The notes under the pieces are model-generated. The model saw nothing but the letters and a program-made list of their open reading frames with translations. It searched no databases and was not told where the DNA came from. A stretch of DNA of 36,692 nucleotides. Source: Verrucomicrobiota bacterium (GTDB lineage Bacteria; Verrucomicrobiota; Verrucomicrobiia; Limisphaerales; AV2). Location of the stretch: contig QHNT01000162.1 in NCBI GenBank assembly GCA_003218515.1, positions 1-36,692 on the forward strand, read 5' to 3'. Positions 1-7,999 of the stretch are shown here, piece after piece. The stretch's first letter is position 1, and the number at the start of each line of letters is the position of its first letter. Position numbers and translations under genes: made by a program.

Positions 1-153
1 CTCATCGTTATCCCGCCCTCGCCGACCGTTGTCGCGGAAGGCAACTACCAGCCGCAGTCGGGAATGACCTGGGCTACGTTCGTGCCGCCGCCGGAGAGTG
101 CGCCACGCAAGGGTCTTCCGGCCAAAAAGGACGAACCGCCGGCGGCGCAGTGA
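1..153 (+). CDS. C-terminal end of an unknown protein (partial)
   Basis: The frame is open from the window edge to a TGA at 151-153 and encodes the last 50 residues of a protein that starts outside the window. The tail is rich in Pro, Ala and Lys (it ends PPAAQ), which suggests a disordered C-terminus. No domain can be recognised. It lies 64 bp upstream of the kinase gene on the same strand, so the two could be cotranscribed. Confidence 0.6.
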   Translation, partial: LIVIPPSPTVVAEGNYQPQSGMTWATFVPPPESAPRKGLPAKKDEPPAAQ

Positions 154-217
154 ACGGAGCTGTAACCTTCGGCGCGGAATCCTTCTGTAAGGGGTGGAAA
201 CGACCGGAAGGATTGAT

Positions 218-2230
218 ATGGCTACGGCAAGATTCTGCAACGGCTGCCTGAAACCGATTCCAATGGATGCGCCGCAGGGGTTGTGCCCTGAGTGCCTGGT
301 GAGAGGTGGCTTCGACACAGAAAGGAATCCCCAAACGGCTGCCGCCGCGACACCGCCGGAGGCGAGGTTCATTCCGCCGACGCCGGGCGAACTCGCGAAC
401 GCGTTTCCCCAGCTCGAAATCCTCGAACTGCTCGGCCAGGGCGGCATGGGTGTGGTGTACAAGGCGCGGCAACCTCAACTGGACCGGCTGGTCGCGCTCA
501 AGATTCTTCCCCCGGCCGCCAGCCGTGATCCGTCCTTCGCCGAGCGCTTCACGCGCGAGGCCCGCGCGCTGGCCCGACTCAATCATCCGAACATTGTGTC
601 GGTTTACGATTTCGGCCAGGCGCGTGAGTTCTATTATTTCATCATGGAATTTGTCGATGGCGTGAATCTTCGCCAGCTCGAACAATCGCGCCGGCTCACA
701 CCGGCTGAGGCGCTCGGCATCGTTCCCAAGATTTGCGAGGCGCTCCAATACGCCCACGAAGAAGGAATCGTCCATCGCGATATCAAGCCAGGGAACATTC
801 TCCTCGATAAAAAAGGGCGGGTGAAAATCGCGGATTTCGGCCTGGCCAAACTGCTGGACACGGAGGCGAACGACTTGACGCTCACGCGGTCGCAGCAAGT
901 GATGGGCACGCCGCATTACATGGCGCCGGAGCAGATCGAAAAACCGCAGGAAGTGGATCATCGCGCGGACATTTATTCCCTCGGCGTCGTGTTTTACGAA
1001 ATGTTGACGGGCGAATTGCCGATGGGCCGCTTCGCCCCGCCCTCGCAGAAGGTCCAGGTGGATGTGCGGGTGGATGAAGTGGTGCTGCACTCGCTGGAGC
1101 GGGATGTCGAGCGCCGCTACCAGCACGTCAGCGAAGTGAGGACTGACGTGGAAAGCATCACCGGCATCATGGAAAACGATTCTGTGTCCAGCACCACTCC
1201 GATCCTTTCCTCTCACCCGGAGAGAACCAAATCGCGTCTGCGGCTCTGGACTTCGGAATTTGGAATTTTGTTGGCGAGTTGGTTGGCGCCCGCGGCCCTG
1301 TGGAATCTTCGCAGCTTCGGCCTCTTTGTTGCCGCCCTGATTCTGGGCGCGCTTTTCACCGCGTTGGCGTCTCGACGCGCGCAGTTCGCGCCGGCGTTGG
1401 CGCACAGTTGGAATCACCTGAGCAGAGCTCAGCAGCGCGTGAACATCCTCACGACCGTCTTTGTCGCATTCCTCGGGTATTGCTTTCTCCTTGGCGCCCT
1501 GGAAACCCGTTGGGAGGCTGCGCCGTCGCACTGGCAAGGCAGGGCCTTCAAAAAGTTCGCCGCGAGCTACAAAGGTCACGAACACATACTCGTGCGCCAA
1601 CTCACTGCATTCAAGGAGCAGGTGCCGACGGTGGAACTCTCTCCCTCGAGTTGCACCTGGAGTGGTTTCTGGCAATGGGGTTGGGGGACGAGCGGGCCTC
1701 ACGAAGCAACGTTCGGTTGGCTCCCAATCCTTCTTTCTGGCGCGTTGGCCTCCCTGTGCCTGGCGCTGGTGTTGTGGTCGCTGGTTGCGCCGTGGCGACT
1801 GCGTGAAATGTTCGGCAGCTTCTGGTTGACAGCGTTGCGCCACGGTGCGGCTTTGACTGCGACAGCGCTGCTGGCCGCTCTGGCTGCCTACATGGCCTTA
1901 GGTGTGGCCGACATGTTCGACTATTCCGGACCGCGCAAATGGCTGAATCGATCGGTGCGCGCCCAGTTCACCGTCGAGCAGACAGCGGATGCGATCGAAA
2001 AATGGGCGCAACGCGCGGGCTACGCGACCGGGGACGAGGCGAGTTGGCTGCTGGCCACGGTTCCGAAAGGCGAAGTGGTCGGTGAAGTTCGACTAATCCA
2101 GGCGTGGAAGCCGTCGCCCTTTAAGCCGCCGGAGGACCCCAGGCTCGGGCAAGAATGGAAAACCACCTTGGATGATTTGGAGTCGGCCATCAAAAGCGCG
2201 CCGGGCAAACCCTCCTCGGCCGGCGAGTAG
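218..2230 (+). CDS. Membrane Ser/Thr protein kinase with N-terminal zinc-ribbon-like motif
   Basis: Predicted Hanks-type kinase of 670 residues that phosphorylates Ser/Thr on unknown targets. An N-terminal CxxC pair (CNGC 7-10, CPEC 23-26) looks like a small zinc ribbon. The kinase domain has a glycine loop GQGGMGVVYK (73-82), the ATP lysine in VALK (95), catalytic HRDIKPGN (186-193), DFG (206-208) and APEQ, so all catalytic residues are present and it should be active. After about residue 345 come four or five hydrophobic segments (about 347-384, 407-428, 500-526, 543-566), so the kinase faces the cytoplasm and the tail is in the membrane. The ATG at 218 has GGAAGGA five bases upstream and is preferred over the in-frame GTG at 194. 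The C-terminal membrane part matches no sensor domain I know. Confidence 0.9.
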   Translation: MATARFCNGCLKPIPMDAPQGLCPECLVRGGFDTERNPQTAAAATPPEARFIPPTPGELANAFPQLEILELLGQGGMGVVYKARQPQLDRLVALKILPPAASRDPSFAERFTREARALARLNHPNIVSVYDFGQAREFYYFIMEFVDGVNLRQLEQSRRLTPAEALGIVPKICEALQYAHEEGIVHRDIKPGNILLDKKGRVKIADFGLAKLLDTEANDLTLTRSQQVMGTPHYMAPEQIEKPQEVDHRADIYSLGVVFYEMLTGELPMGRFAPPSQKVQVDVRVDEVVLHSLERDVERRYQHVSEVRTDVESITGIMENDSVSSTTPILSSHPERTKSRLRLWTSEFGILLASWLAPAALWNLRSFGLFVAALILGALFTALASRRAQFAPALAHSWNHLSRAQQRVNILTTVFVAFLGYCFLLGALETRWEAAPSHWQGRAFKKFAASYKGHEHILVRQLTAFKEQVPTVELSPSSCTWSGFWQWGWGTSGPHEATFGWLPILLSGALASLCLALVLWSLVAPWRLREMFGSFWLTALRHGAALTATALLAALAAYMALGVADMFDYSGPRKWLNRSVRAQFTVEQTADAIEKWAQRAGYATGDEASWLLATVPKGEVVGEVRLIQAWKPSPFKPPEDPRLGQEWKTTLDDLESAIKSAPGKPSSAGE

Positions 2231-2295
2231 GGCTCGCCGACGGGCCGCTGGCATTGGATCGAGTTGAGTCTTTTGCCCTCGTCACATACCAGCGC

Positions 2296-2337
2296 TTGAC
2301 AATTCTCCTAACTGTCATAATGTACTATGACAGTTAG
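2296..2337 (+). promoter_or_regulatory. Promoter and operator of the GntR-ABC operon
   Basis: A TTGACA box at 2296-2301 is followed by a perfect 11-bp inverted repeat, CTAACTGTCAT (2308-2318) and ATGACAGTTAG (2327-2337), with an 8-bp spacer. A -10 element must fall inside the repeat (CATAAT at 2316-2321 is the best match, with a short 14-bp spacing). The repeat ends 9 bases before the ATG of a GntR-type repressor, so autorepression by steric block of RNA polymerase is the natural reading, as in YtrA-type operons. The palindrome is seen directly; its binding protein is inferred. Confidence 0.7.
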
Positions 2338-2346
2338 CGACGTGGC

Positions 2347-2769
2347 ATGCTTTTCCAGGTCAATTTCAAGTCCGGCAAACCGGTTTATCTGCAGATCGCC
2401 GACCAGATCCGGCACGCGGCGGCCTCGGGCGCGTTGCGTGAGGGCGAGTCGCTGCCTTCAATCCGCCCGCTGGCCGAGGAGTTGCGGATCAATCGCAACA
2501 CCGTGGCCAAAGCGTACGCGGAACTGGAGAGCCAGGGCGTCATTGAGACCGTTCCGGGCAAGGGCTGCTTCCTGAAAACGGTGAATTCCCCGTTCACAAA
2601 GCCGGCGCGTCAGAAACTGCTCGTGCAGGAGATTGATCAGGCGATCGTGGCCGCGCACCACTTGCAGATTGAGGACGCGGACTTCCTCGGTCTGGTGAAG
2701 GACCGTCTGAAGCACTTTGCGCGCAAAGTCGAATCGGCTGAGGCCGGGAAACACGGAGGCGAACCATGA
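2347..2769 (+). CDS. GntR-family transcriptional regulator, YtrA type
   Basis: A 140-residue DNA-binding repressor. Residues about 9-75 form the GntR winged helix-turn-helix (PVYLQIADQIR, then LPSIRPLAEEL, then NRNTVAKAYAELESQGV). The C-terminal part is only about 60 residues and helical, too short for a FadR or HutC ligand domain, which places it in the short YtrA subfamily that commonly controls ABC exporters. The ATG at 2347 has no clear Shine-Dalgarno sequence and the leader after the promoter must be short. Its TGA overlaps the ATG of the ABC ATPase (ATGA), indicating translational coupling. The inducing signal is unknown; related YtrA regulators respond to cell-envelope antibiotics. Confidence 0.92.
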   Translation: MLFQVNFKSGKPVYLQIADQIRHAAASGALREGESLPSIRPLAEELRINRNTVAKAYAELESQGVIETVPGKGCFLKTVNSPFTKPARQKLLVQEIDQAIVAAHHLQIEDADFLGLVKDRLKHFARKVESAEAGKHGGEP

Positions 2770-3668
2770 ACAGCGAATCGGCAGTGATCGAGATCCGAGA
2801 CTTGAAACGTCGTTACGGCAAAGTCGAGGCGGTCAACGGACTGAACCTCACCGTCCGCGCAGGCTGCTGCTACGGATTTTTCGGGCGCAACGGCGCGGGC
2901 AAAACCACGACCATCAAATGCCTGCTCAATCTGTTGCGCCCGCAAGCCGGCAGCGTCCGGGTGTTTGGCCTCGACCCGTGCCGGAACGAAGTGGCAGTGA
3001 AGTCGCGCCTCGCTTATGTCCCGGACGCGGTGGCGTTTTATCCGTGGATGACCGTGGGCGAAGTGTTGAATTACTTCGCGTCGTTCCGCGCGCAGTGGAA
3101 TCGCGAGATCGAAGCCGACCTGCTCCGGCGCTTCGGCCTGACGGCCGCCCAAAAAGCCGGCCACCTGTCGCGAGGCCAGAAAATGCAGTTGGCTTTGATC
3201 TCGGCCATTTGCCCTGAACCTGAGCTGTTGGTGCTCGATGAACCCACCTCCGGCCTCGACCCCATCGTGCGGCGCGAATTCATCGAGACGGTCATTGGCG
3301 CGTATCAATCCGGCGAACCGGAGAAGCGCACGGTGTTCGTCTCCACCCATCTCATCTCAGAGTTCGAGGGCTTGATTGATGAATTCACCATTATCGAACA
3401 AGGCCGCGAGCTGCTGACGATGACGGCGGACGCTGCGCGCGAACGGTTCCGAAAGGTTCAAGTCCGTTTCCCGAATGAGCCGCCGCGCCTCGATCTTTCC
3501 AGCGCGTTGCGCGTGCGACAGGAGGGGCGCGAAATGGAACTGCTGTTGAACGGCAGCGCGGACCGGCTGTTGGAACTCTTGCGGGCGAACTCGGCCGAGA
3601 TCGTCCGCAGCGAATCGCTGTCGCTGGAGGAAATCTTCCTGGTCTCGGGTGCGCTGCCGAGGAACTGA
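2766..3668 (+). CDS. ABC transporter ATP-binding protein
   Basis: A 300-residue nucleotide-binding subunit that should power the permease encoded next. It has Walker A GRNGAGKTT (40-48), a signature LSRGQ (134-138) in place of LSGGQ, Walker B LLVLDEP (154-160) and a switch histidine in VSTHLI (His195). The Q-loop position reads YVPD instead of a glutamine, a variation common in ATPases linked to GntR/YtrA operons. It overlaps the repressor gene by 4 bp and ends 2 bp before the permease ATG, so the three form one transcription unit. Substrate is unknown; export of a lipid, peptide or drug is the usual role of this ABC-2 class. Confidence 0.93.
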   Translation: MNSESAVIEIRDLKRRYGKVEAVNGLNLTVRAGCCYGFFGRNGAGKTTTIKCLLNLLRPQAGSVRVFGLDPCRNEVAVKSRLAYVPDAVAFYPWMTVGEVLNYFASFRAQWNREIEADLLRRFGLTAAQKAGHLSRGQKMQLALISAICPEPELLVLDEPTSGLDPIVRREFIETVIGAYQSGEPEKRTVFVSTHLISEFEGLIDEFTIIEQGRELLTMTADAARERFRKVQVRFPNEPPRLDLSSALRVRQEGREMELLLNGSADRLLELLRANSAEIVRSESLSLEEIFLVSGALPRN

Positions 3669-3670
3669 AC

Positions 3671-6256
3671 ATGGAAACTCGTTTGCGCAAGGAATTCCGG
3701 CTGCTGCTGACGCCGTGGGTGCTGGCATTGCTGCTCGCCACAACAACGCTTTGGTGGCGGCCCGGCCCCGACGAGACCGCGGCGAGGGTTTTTGGTCTGG
3801 CCTGTTTCGCGTTGGGCATGGTGTTGCTGGCGGTGGCGGCTTTCGGCCAGGAGTTCAGTCACGGAACGTTCCTCTCCTGGCTCTGCCAACCCGTGAGCCG
3901 CGCGCAGCTTTGGCTGGAGAAAGCCGGTGTTTTGGCGCTGGCGATGGTCAGCGTTTTTCTGGTGTTCAGTGTTTCGATCTACTGTTCGCTCGGAGGGGTC
4001 AACTCGCTGCCGGCCTACATCCGGCATCCAGTGATTGGCTGGGCGGTGCTGGTGAGCTTCACGGCCTTGGGTGGCGGGTTAAGTCTGACTTTGCTGTCGC
4101 GAGAGATGATTTCATCCATTTGGCTGACCGTCATTCTGCCGGTCGCGCTGGGGCTGACGCTGGCATACGCCCGCCAGAAGTGGTTTCCGACGCAGAGCCC
4201 GGCCACCTGGTGGGGCGCCACGCTCGTTGTTTATTCCGCGGTGATTTGCCTGGCTTCGCCCGGGTTGTTCCTGCGTTATCAGGACACGCAACGATTGCGG
4301 GACCGGACGCTTTATCCTTTCCGGCTTCGATTGCGATTTTTCCGCCGGCAGGCGGCAGGGCCAAGCCGGCCGAGAGGGTCAACGGCAGCGATGTTTTGGA
4401 AGGAGCTTCATTTGCAGCAGATCAACTTCATTTGCAGCGTGGTCTTCCTGCTTCTGCGTGCTCCCGCTTTCGTGCCGGACACTCTCTGGAAAAGCAGCGA
4501 ATGGAAGGGCGTCGTCGAGACCCTTCGTCTGATCTCCTGGCTGGTGTTGGCGCTCATACCGCTGCTTGCGGGCGCCGTCGCCATTTGTGAAGAACGCCGT
4601 TTGGGACTGCTCGAATGGCAATTCAGCCTGCCGACGTCGCGGCTCAGGCAATTCCTGACCAAGCTTTTCGCCACTTACCTGTTGGGCCTGTTTTTGGGCG
4701 CGCTGTTGCCGTGGCTGGTTGACGGTCTGGTCTGGGCCTATACCGGGTATTCGAGTTTTGGCAACGCCGCGTTTGAGCGGATGGCGCTGGGGTCGATGGC
4801 GGTATTCGCTGTCGTCGCAACGACGCTGGGACTTTACGCCTCGTCGTTGTCGAAAAACCTGGTGCAGTCGCTCACGCTTGCAGGCGGTTTGGTTGTGGCG
4901 GTGGCGGCCGTGATCGTGGCGGTGTTCGTTAGATTATTTGGTCGTTACAGTCCTTCTCCGCTCGTCCTCGGCGGGTGGCTGGCTGCGCCGATGCTCTTCA
5001 TTCTTTTGCTCGTTCTGTCCTATCGAAACTGCGCCAGGGCCGTGGTCGGACTCCGTGGTTTCCTCGCGGACGCGCCCATTCTTGGAGCAGCGCTGTTGCT
5101 TGTCTCGCTGTTGACGCTCGGAGTGTGGGGACGCGCTTGGGAGTTGGTGCTTCCCGCCCCGCAACACTCGGTCGGTGCGCCAGTCGCCGGCAAGGTCGAG
5201 CCGCGCATTGCTTATCGACCTTCGGGTCTTATTGTCCTGTTGCAGGACGGGACGCTGTATGAATGGGTCGGCGGGACCGGCGCTTCTGGTCCGGGCTTTG
5301 ACGCTGAACCAAAGCTGGTTGGCAATCGCTCGCAGTGGATCTTGGCCGACCAAGCGTGGAGTTCGTCCGTGGCAATCAAGGCCGACGGCACGTTGTGGAT
5401 GTGGGGGACAGTTCCAATAGACGGCGGCAAGTTCGCCCGATTTGAGCGCGACCCGGTGCGGGTGGGAGGCGATTCCGATTGGGCGCGAGTGGCGTGCGGC
5501 CAGGATCATGCGCTGGCGCTGAAACGAGACGGGAGTCTCTGGGCTTGGGGCGCGAATCATCACGGCCAGTTGGGCGACGGCACGAAGACGAATCGTACGG
5601 TGCCCGTGCACGTCGGTCAGGACAACGATTGGATGGCAATTGCGGCAGGAAGTCACCATAGCGTGGCCGTGAAAAAGGACGGCAGCCTGTGGCAGTGGGG
5701 CGAGTTGTTGAACTATCCGGGATACACCGTGGAAAGGGCAGACTGGACGCGGCTTTCGCCGACAAGGATTGGGACGGATACAAACTGGTTCGCCGTGTTC
5801 TGCGGAAACCACGTGTCTTCTGTCACTTCGATGGCGGTGGGGAACGACGGCAGTTTGTGGGCGTGGGGTGCGCTGCCCCGCTCCGACGGAAGAAGCTATT
5901 CTCTTTGCAAAGAGCCGATGCCGGCGGCCGGAAACCATCATTGGACAAAAGCCGCGCCTTCGTTTGGCGGCTCCGCTGCGATCCGGTCTGACGGCACGCT
6001 CTGGATCGGAATGCTGTTCAGCCACGGCTTGAATTCATGGGGTTTTAGGACGCGCGACGGTTGCGTTGAATTGAGCGACCGCAAAGATTGGATCGCCGTA
6101 ACAGTTTCTGGCGATACGGTGCTGGCGCTGACAGCGGACGGACGCCTCTGGAACTGGGGCTTTCAACCGGGGGAAAACCCCGTAATACAATCATTGCTCA
6201 TCCACAGCCGCTGGCCGCGGCTGGTGGCCGATTTGGGAAACGCCGAGACGAAATAG
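3671..6256 (+). CDS. ABC-2 type permease fused to a seven-repeat RCC1-like beta-propeller
   Basis: An 861-residue fusion. Residues 1 to about 495 are the membrane part, with about 13 hydrophobic segments and two ABC-2-like halves; a basic loop (SYRNCARAVVG) precedes the last segment, so by the positive-inside rule the C-terminus faces outward. Residues from about 510 to the end contain seven copies of the RCC1 signature DG-[ST]-L-W-x-W-G or a close variant, with the Asp at 526, 572, 620, 670, 726, 774 and 823 (46-56 residue spacing). Seven repeats is the number needed to close an RCC1 propeller. It starts 2 bp after the ATPase gene. ABC-2 permeases usually end with their last helix; an extracytoplasmic propeller is not part of the known family and suggests ligand or partner sensing (inference). 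Confidence 0.88.
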   Translation: METRLRKEFRLLLTPWVLALLLATTTLWWRPGPDETAARVFGLACFALGMVLLAVAAFGQEFSHGTFLSWLCQPVSRAQLWLEKAGVLALAMVSVFLVFSVSIYCSLGGVNSLPAYIRHPVIGWAVLVSFTALGGGLSLTLLSREMISSIWLTVILPVALGLTLAYARQKWFPTQSPATWWGATLVVYSAVICLASPGLFLRYQDTQRLRDRTLYPFRLRLRFFRRQAAGPSRPRGSTAAMFWKELHLQQINFICSVVFLLLRAPAFVPDTLWKSSEWKGVVETLRLISWLVLALIPLLAGAVAICEERRLGLLEWQFSLPTSRLRQFLTKLFATYLLGLFLGALLPWLVDGLVWAYTGYSSFGNAAFERMALGSMAVFAVVATTLGLYASSLSKNLVQSLTLAGGLVVAVAAVIVAVFVRLFGRYSPSPLVLGGWLAAPMLFILLLVLSYRNCARAVVGLRGFLADAPILGAALLLVSLLTLGVWGRAWELVLPAPQHSVGAPVAGKVEPRIAYRPSGLIVLLQDGTLYEWVGGTGASGPGFDAEPKLVGNRSQWILADQAWSSSVAIKADGTLWMWGTVPIDGGKFARFERDPVRVGGDSDWARVACGQDHALALKRDGSLWAWGANHHGQLGDGTKTNRTVPVHVGQDNDWMAIAAGSHHSVAVKKDGSLWQWGELLNYPGYTVERADWTRLSPTRIGTDTNWFAVFCGNHVSSVTSMAVGNDGSLWAWGALPRSDGRSYSLCKEPMPAAGNHHWTKAAPSFGGSAAIRSDGTLWIGMLFSHGLNSWGFRTRDGCVELSDRKDWIAVTVSGDTVLALTADGRLWNWGFQPGENPVIQSLLIHSRWPRLVADLGNAETK

Positions 6257-6286
6257 CCCGGAGGCTGCGGCGAAAGCAAATGTGAA

Positions 6287-6808
6287 ATGAAGCTGCCGAG
6301 CCTTCGACATCGCCGGCCGTTCGGCCTCGCCCTTGTTGGCGGGCTGGCGATCTTGATGTTCATCCTCAGTCATCGTCCTGCGACCTGTCGCAGCATCGTG
6401 ATTTCGTTCGCAGGTTACACTAACTTGCCGAACGATACTCTGCGCTTCGCTCTCTTTTCCGTCAGCAATCAGGATTCGGCGACGATTCGGTTGCGTGGCA
6501 ATTGGGTCGAGGTGGAAGGAGTTCAATACCCAAAAGCGCCGACGATCAATCCTGGTCTTCCCTGGTCCACAGGGCCGACTCTGAAGCGTGGAGTATCTTT
6601 AGCTCTCGCGGTGGGTGAACCATCAGAAGCGGGGAGATGGAGATTTTGCCTGCGCTTTTCACCCTACACTTTGAGGGAACGCTTGCTTGATTATGCTTTC
6701 AAGCACAACTTGCCGACGAAATTAGGGCCGCTGCTAATACTGGACTCTCAACAAATTCTCAATCCGACCAACTTCATCACAAATTATAGCCCGTGGCTTG
6801 GGAACTAA
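6287..6808 (+). CDS. Small membrane-anchored hypothetical protein, last gene of the ABC operon
   Basis: A 173-residue protein with a basic N-terminus followed by one hydrophobic segment (about 12-28, FGLALVGGLAILMFIL), then a soluble part likely to be outside the cytoplasm. The remainder looks beta-rich (FALFSVSNQDSATIRLRGNWVEVEG), with a Pro/Gly-rich middle. I do not recognise a family. It begins 30 bp after the permease-RCC1 gene on the same strand, so it probably belongs to that operon and may be an accessory lipid-side or periplasmic partner of the transporter. No strong ribosome binding site is visible, so the start is moderately certain. Confidence 0.65.
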   Translation: MKLPSLRHRRPFGLALVGGLAILMFILSHRPATCRSIVISFAGYTNLPNDTLRFALFSVSNQDSATIRLRGNWVEVEGVQYPKAPTINPGLPWSTGPTLKRGVSLALAVGEPSEAGRWRFCLRFSPYTLRERLLDYAFKHNLPTKLGPLLILDSQQILNPTNFITNYSPWLGN

Positions 6809-6885
6809 ATCCGATTGGCAAAAAGGGCTTTCCAGCTTATTGAGGCTCGTGCAAATGGATGACGAGACTGCGCCGAATGCGGAAC

Positions 6886-6978
6886 GCGGCGTTCACGCCG
6901 CTTCAGTGCGCGAAACAAATGCAGGCGGGATATTCCAGCGTCCTCTCACTGCGGACGGTGAAGCGGGCTGAAGCCCGC
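6886..6978. repeat. Paired hairpins with mutually complementary loops
   Basis: Two perfect small palindromes, GCGGCGTTCACGCCGC at 6886-6901 and GCGGGCTGAAGCCCGC at 6963-6978. Their loops, TTCA and TGAA, are reverse complements of each other, so the pair looks like two mirrored halves of one dispersed element. A similar but larger arrangement occurs at 35567-35687. They lie in the gene-poor stretch 6809-7021, where I see no gene. Confidence 0.6.
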
Positions 6979-7021
6979 GCCCCGTGACTCAGTTCCACGA
7001 GCTTCGATAGAATGGTCCGCC

Positions 7022-7245
7022 ATGAGTGCCGAACGAAGGAGGAGCCGAATTTCGGTCGTCGAAGCTGACATCACGAAACAGACGTGGATGCGACTATGAA
7101 CGCCGCGAACACGGCGCTGCTCACGGGCGGCGGCGTGGACGGCGTGATCCATCGCGCGACGGTGACCCGGCTGTTGCGACTACTCTGTGCAAGAGGCTGT
7201 CCAAACGCGGGGGAATCCGTTATGGTGGCTTCGACGAATGAATAA
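7022..7245 (+). pseudogene. Frameshifted, truncated macro-domain gene
   Basis: From the ATG at 7022 the frame reads a macro-domain N-terminus (SVVEADITKQT) and then needs a one-base shift at about 7084 to continue as DATMNAANTALL, GGGVDGVIHRA and a weakly matching stretch with a GCP motif, ending at a TAA at 7243-7245. The DNA is closely similar to the start of the intact macro-domain gene at 8000-8530: an 18-base run (gacatcacgaaacagacg) is identical, and then one G is missing here. The copy lacks the second half of the domain, including the GAYGFP loop, so it cannot make a working protein. Its end overlaps the start of the next gene. It is most likely a duplicated, decaying copy, but a horizontally acquired paralog is also possible. 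Confidence 0.75.
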
Positions 7246-7492
7246 TGACACACCAGACGAGATCGAGGAATCACCGCCCGTCTATCGCCCCTTGCCTGAG
7301 TTGGCTCCACCCGACGCCTTCGATCCCGTCGTTGAAGCCTACAAGAAGGACATCGACCGGACATTGTTGCGCGAGAACCTGAGGCTGACGGTGGACGAGC
7401 GGTTCCGAAAGCTCCGAAGTTTTATGAAGTTTGCGCATGGAATTCGGGGCGCGGCGACGCGCAAGGACGGAATACCAAAAAAGGGCGGATGA
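7238..7492 (+). CDS. Small acidic partner protein of a nucleotidyltransferase
   Basis: An 84-residue protein with an acidic Pro-rich start and a helical core (EAYKKDIDRTLLRENLRLTVDERFRKL). The core resembles small proteins that sit directly upstream of MNT-like nucleotidyltransferases in Planctomycetes and Verrucomicrobia; the motif DRTLLREN followed by ERFRKL is typical of them (recalled from family knowledge, not searched). It overlaps the nucleotidyltransferase gene by 4 bp (ATGA), so the two are translationally coupled. The pair has the architecture of a toxin-antitoxin module, but its function is unproven. The ATG at 7238 was chosen over an in-frame upstream start at 7187, which would run into the macro pseudogene. 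Confidence 0.7.
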   Translation: MNNDTPDEIEESPPVYRPLPELAPPDAFDPVVEAYKKDIDRTLLRENLRLTVDERFRKLRSFMKFAHGIRGAATRKDGIPKKGG

Positions 7493-7983
7493 AATCGGGC
7501 GACCCCAACTTCGAGGAGTTTCTTCCCCTGCTGCTGAGGCACCAGGTGAAGTTCATCTTGATTGGTGGTGGCGCGGCGATGGCGCACGGCTCGGCGCGGG
7601 CGACATACGATGTGGATGTCGTTTACGCCCGCGACCGTGAGAACATCGGGCGACTGGTCGAGGCTATGAGACCGCACTCGCCCTATCTCCGAGGCGCTCC
7701 TCGCGGACTGCCATTTGTCTTCGATGAGAAAACCGTCCGCAACGGGTTAAATTTCACCCTGACAACGACTCTGGGCGACATTGATTTTCTAGGTGAAGTC
7801 GCGGGCGGCGGGACCTATGAGCAGTTGCTTCCGCATTCCGAAGAAGTAAGCGCCTTTGGATGCAAGTTCCTTTGCGTCTCGCTGGAACGGCTTATCCAAC
7901 TCAAACGCGCCGCGGGTCGTCCGCGGGACCTGGAAGCCATTGCGGAACTCCAAGCCCTTCTTGAAGAGCGCAGGAAACAATAG
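7489..7983 (+). CDS. MNT-like nucleotidyltransferase (DUF6036/AbiEii-like)
   Basis: A 164-residue protein with a minimal nucleotidyltransferase fold. It has a hydrophobic strand [14 protein letters not shown], the metal-binding motif GS-x5-DVD within [12 protein letters not shown] (residues about 34-45), and a third acidic strand GDIDFLGEV. These are the catalytic elements of the pol-beta superfamily. Such enzymes transfer AMP or other nucleotides to protein or RNA; several act as toxins or antitoxins (MNT/HEPN, AbiEii). There is no HEPN partner here; the partner is the overlapping small gene at 7238-7492, and a macro-domain gene begins 16 bp downstream. Toxicity is inferred only. Confidence 0.78.
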   Translation: MKSGDPNFEEFLPLLLRHQVKFILIGGGAAMAHGSARATYDVDVVYARDRENIGRLVEAMRPHSPYLRGAPRGLPFVFDEKTVRNGLNFTLTTTLGDIDFLGEVAGGGTYEQLLPHSEEVSAFGCKFLCVSLERLIQLKRAAGRPRDLEAIAELQALLEERRKQ

Positions 7984-7999
7984 TCCGGTCGCCTCTAAG

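Noticed and set aside
194-217. GTG start of the kinase at 194
   Set aside because: The ATG at 218 has GGAAGGA at ideal spacing; the GTG has none.
74-1843. Long open frame on the minus strand opposite the kinase gene
   Set aside because: Arg/His-rich composition with no motifs; it is the antisense shadow of a GC-rich kinase with all catalytic motifs on the plus strand.
2221-2239. Hairpin CGGCGAG/CTCGCCG as terminator of the kinase gene
   Set aside because: It overlaps the stop codon and is not followed by a U-tract; it may be coincidence in GC-rich DNA.
4934-6025. Open frame on the minus strand opposite the RCC1-like repeats
   Set aside because: Low-complexity Arg/Pro composition; the opposite strand shows seven regular repeats in a continuous frame.
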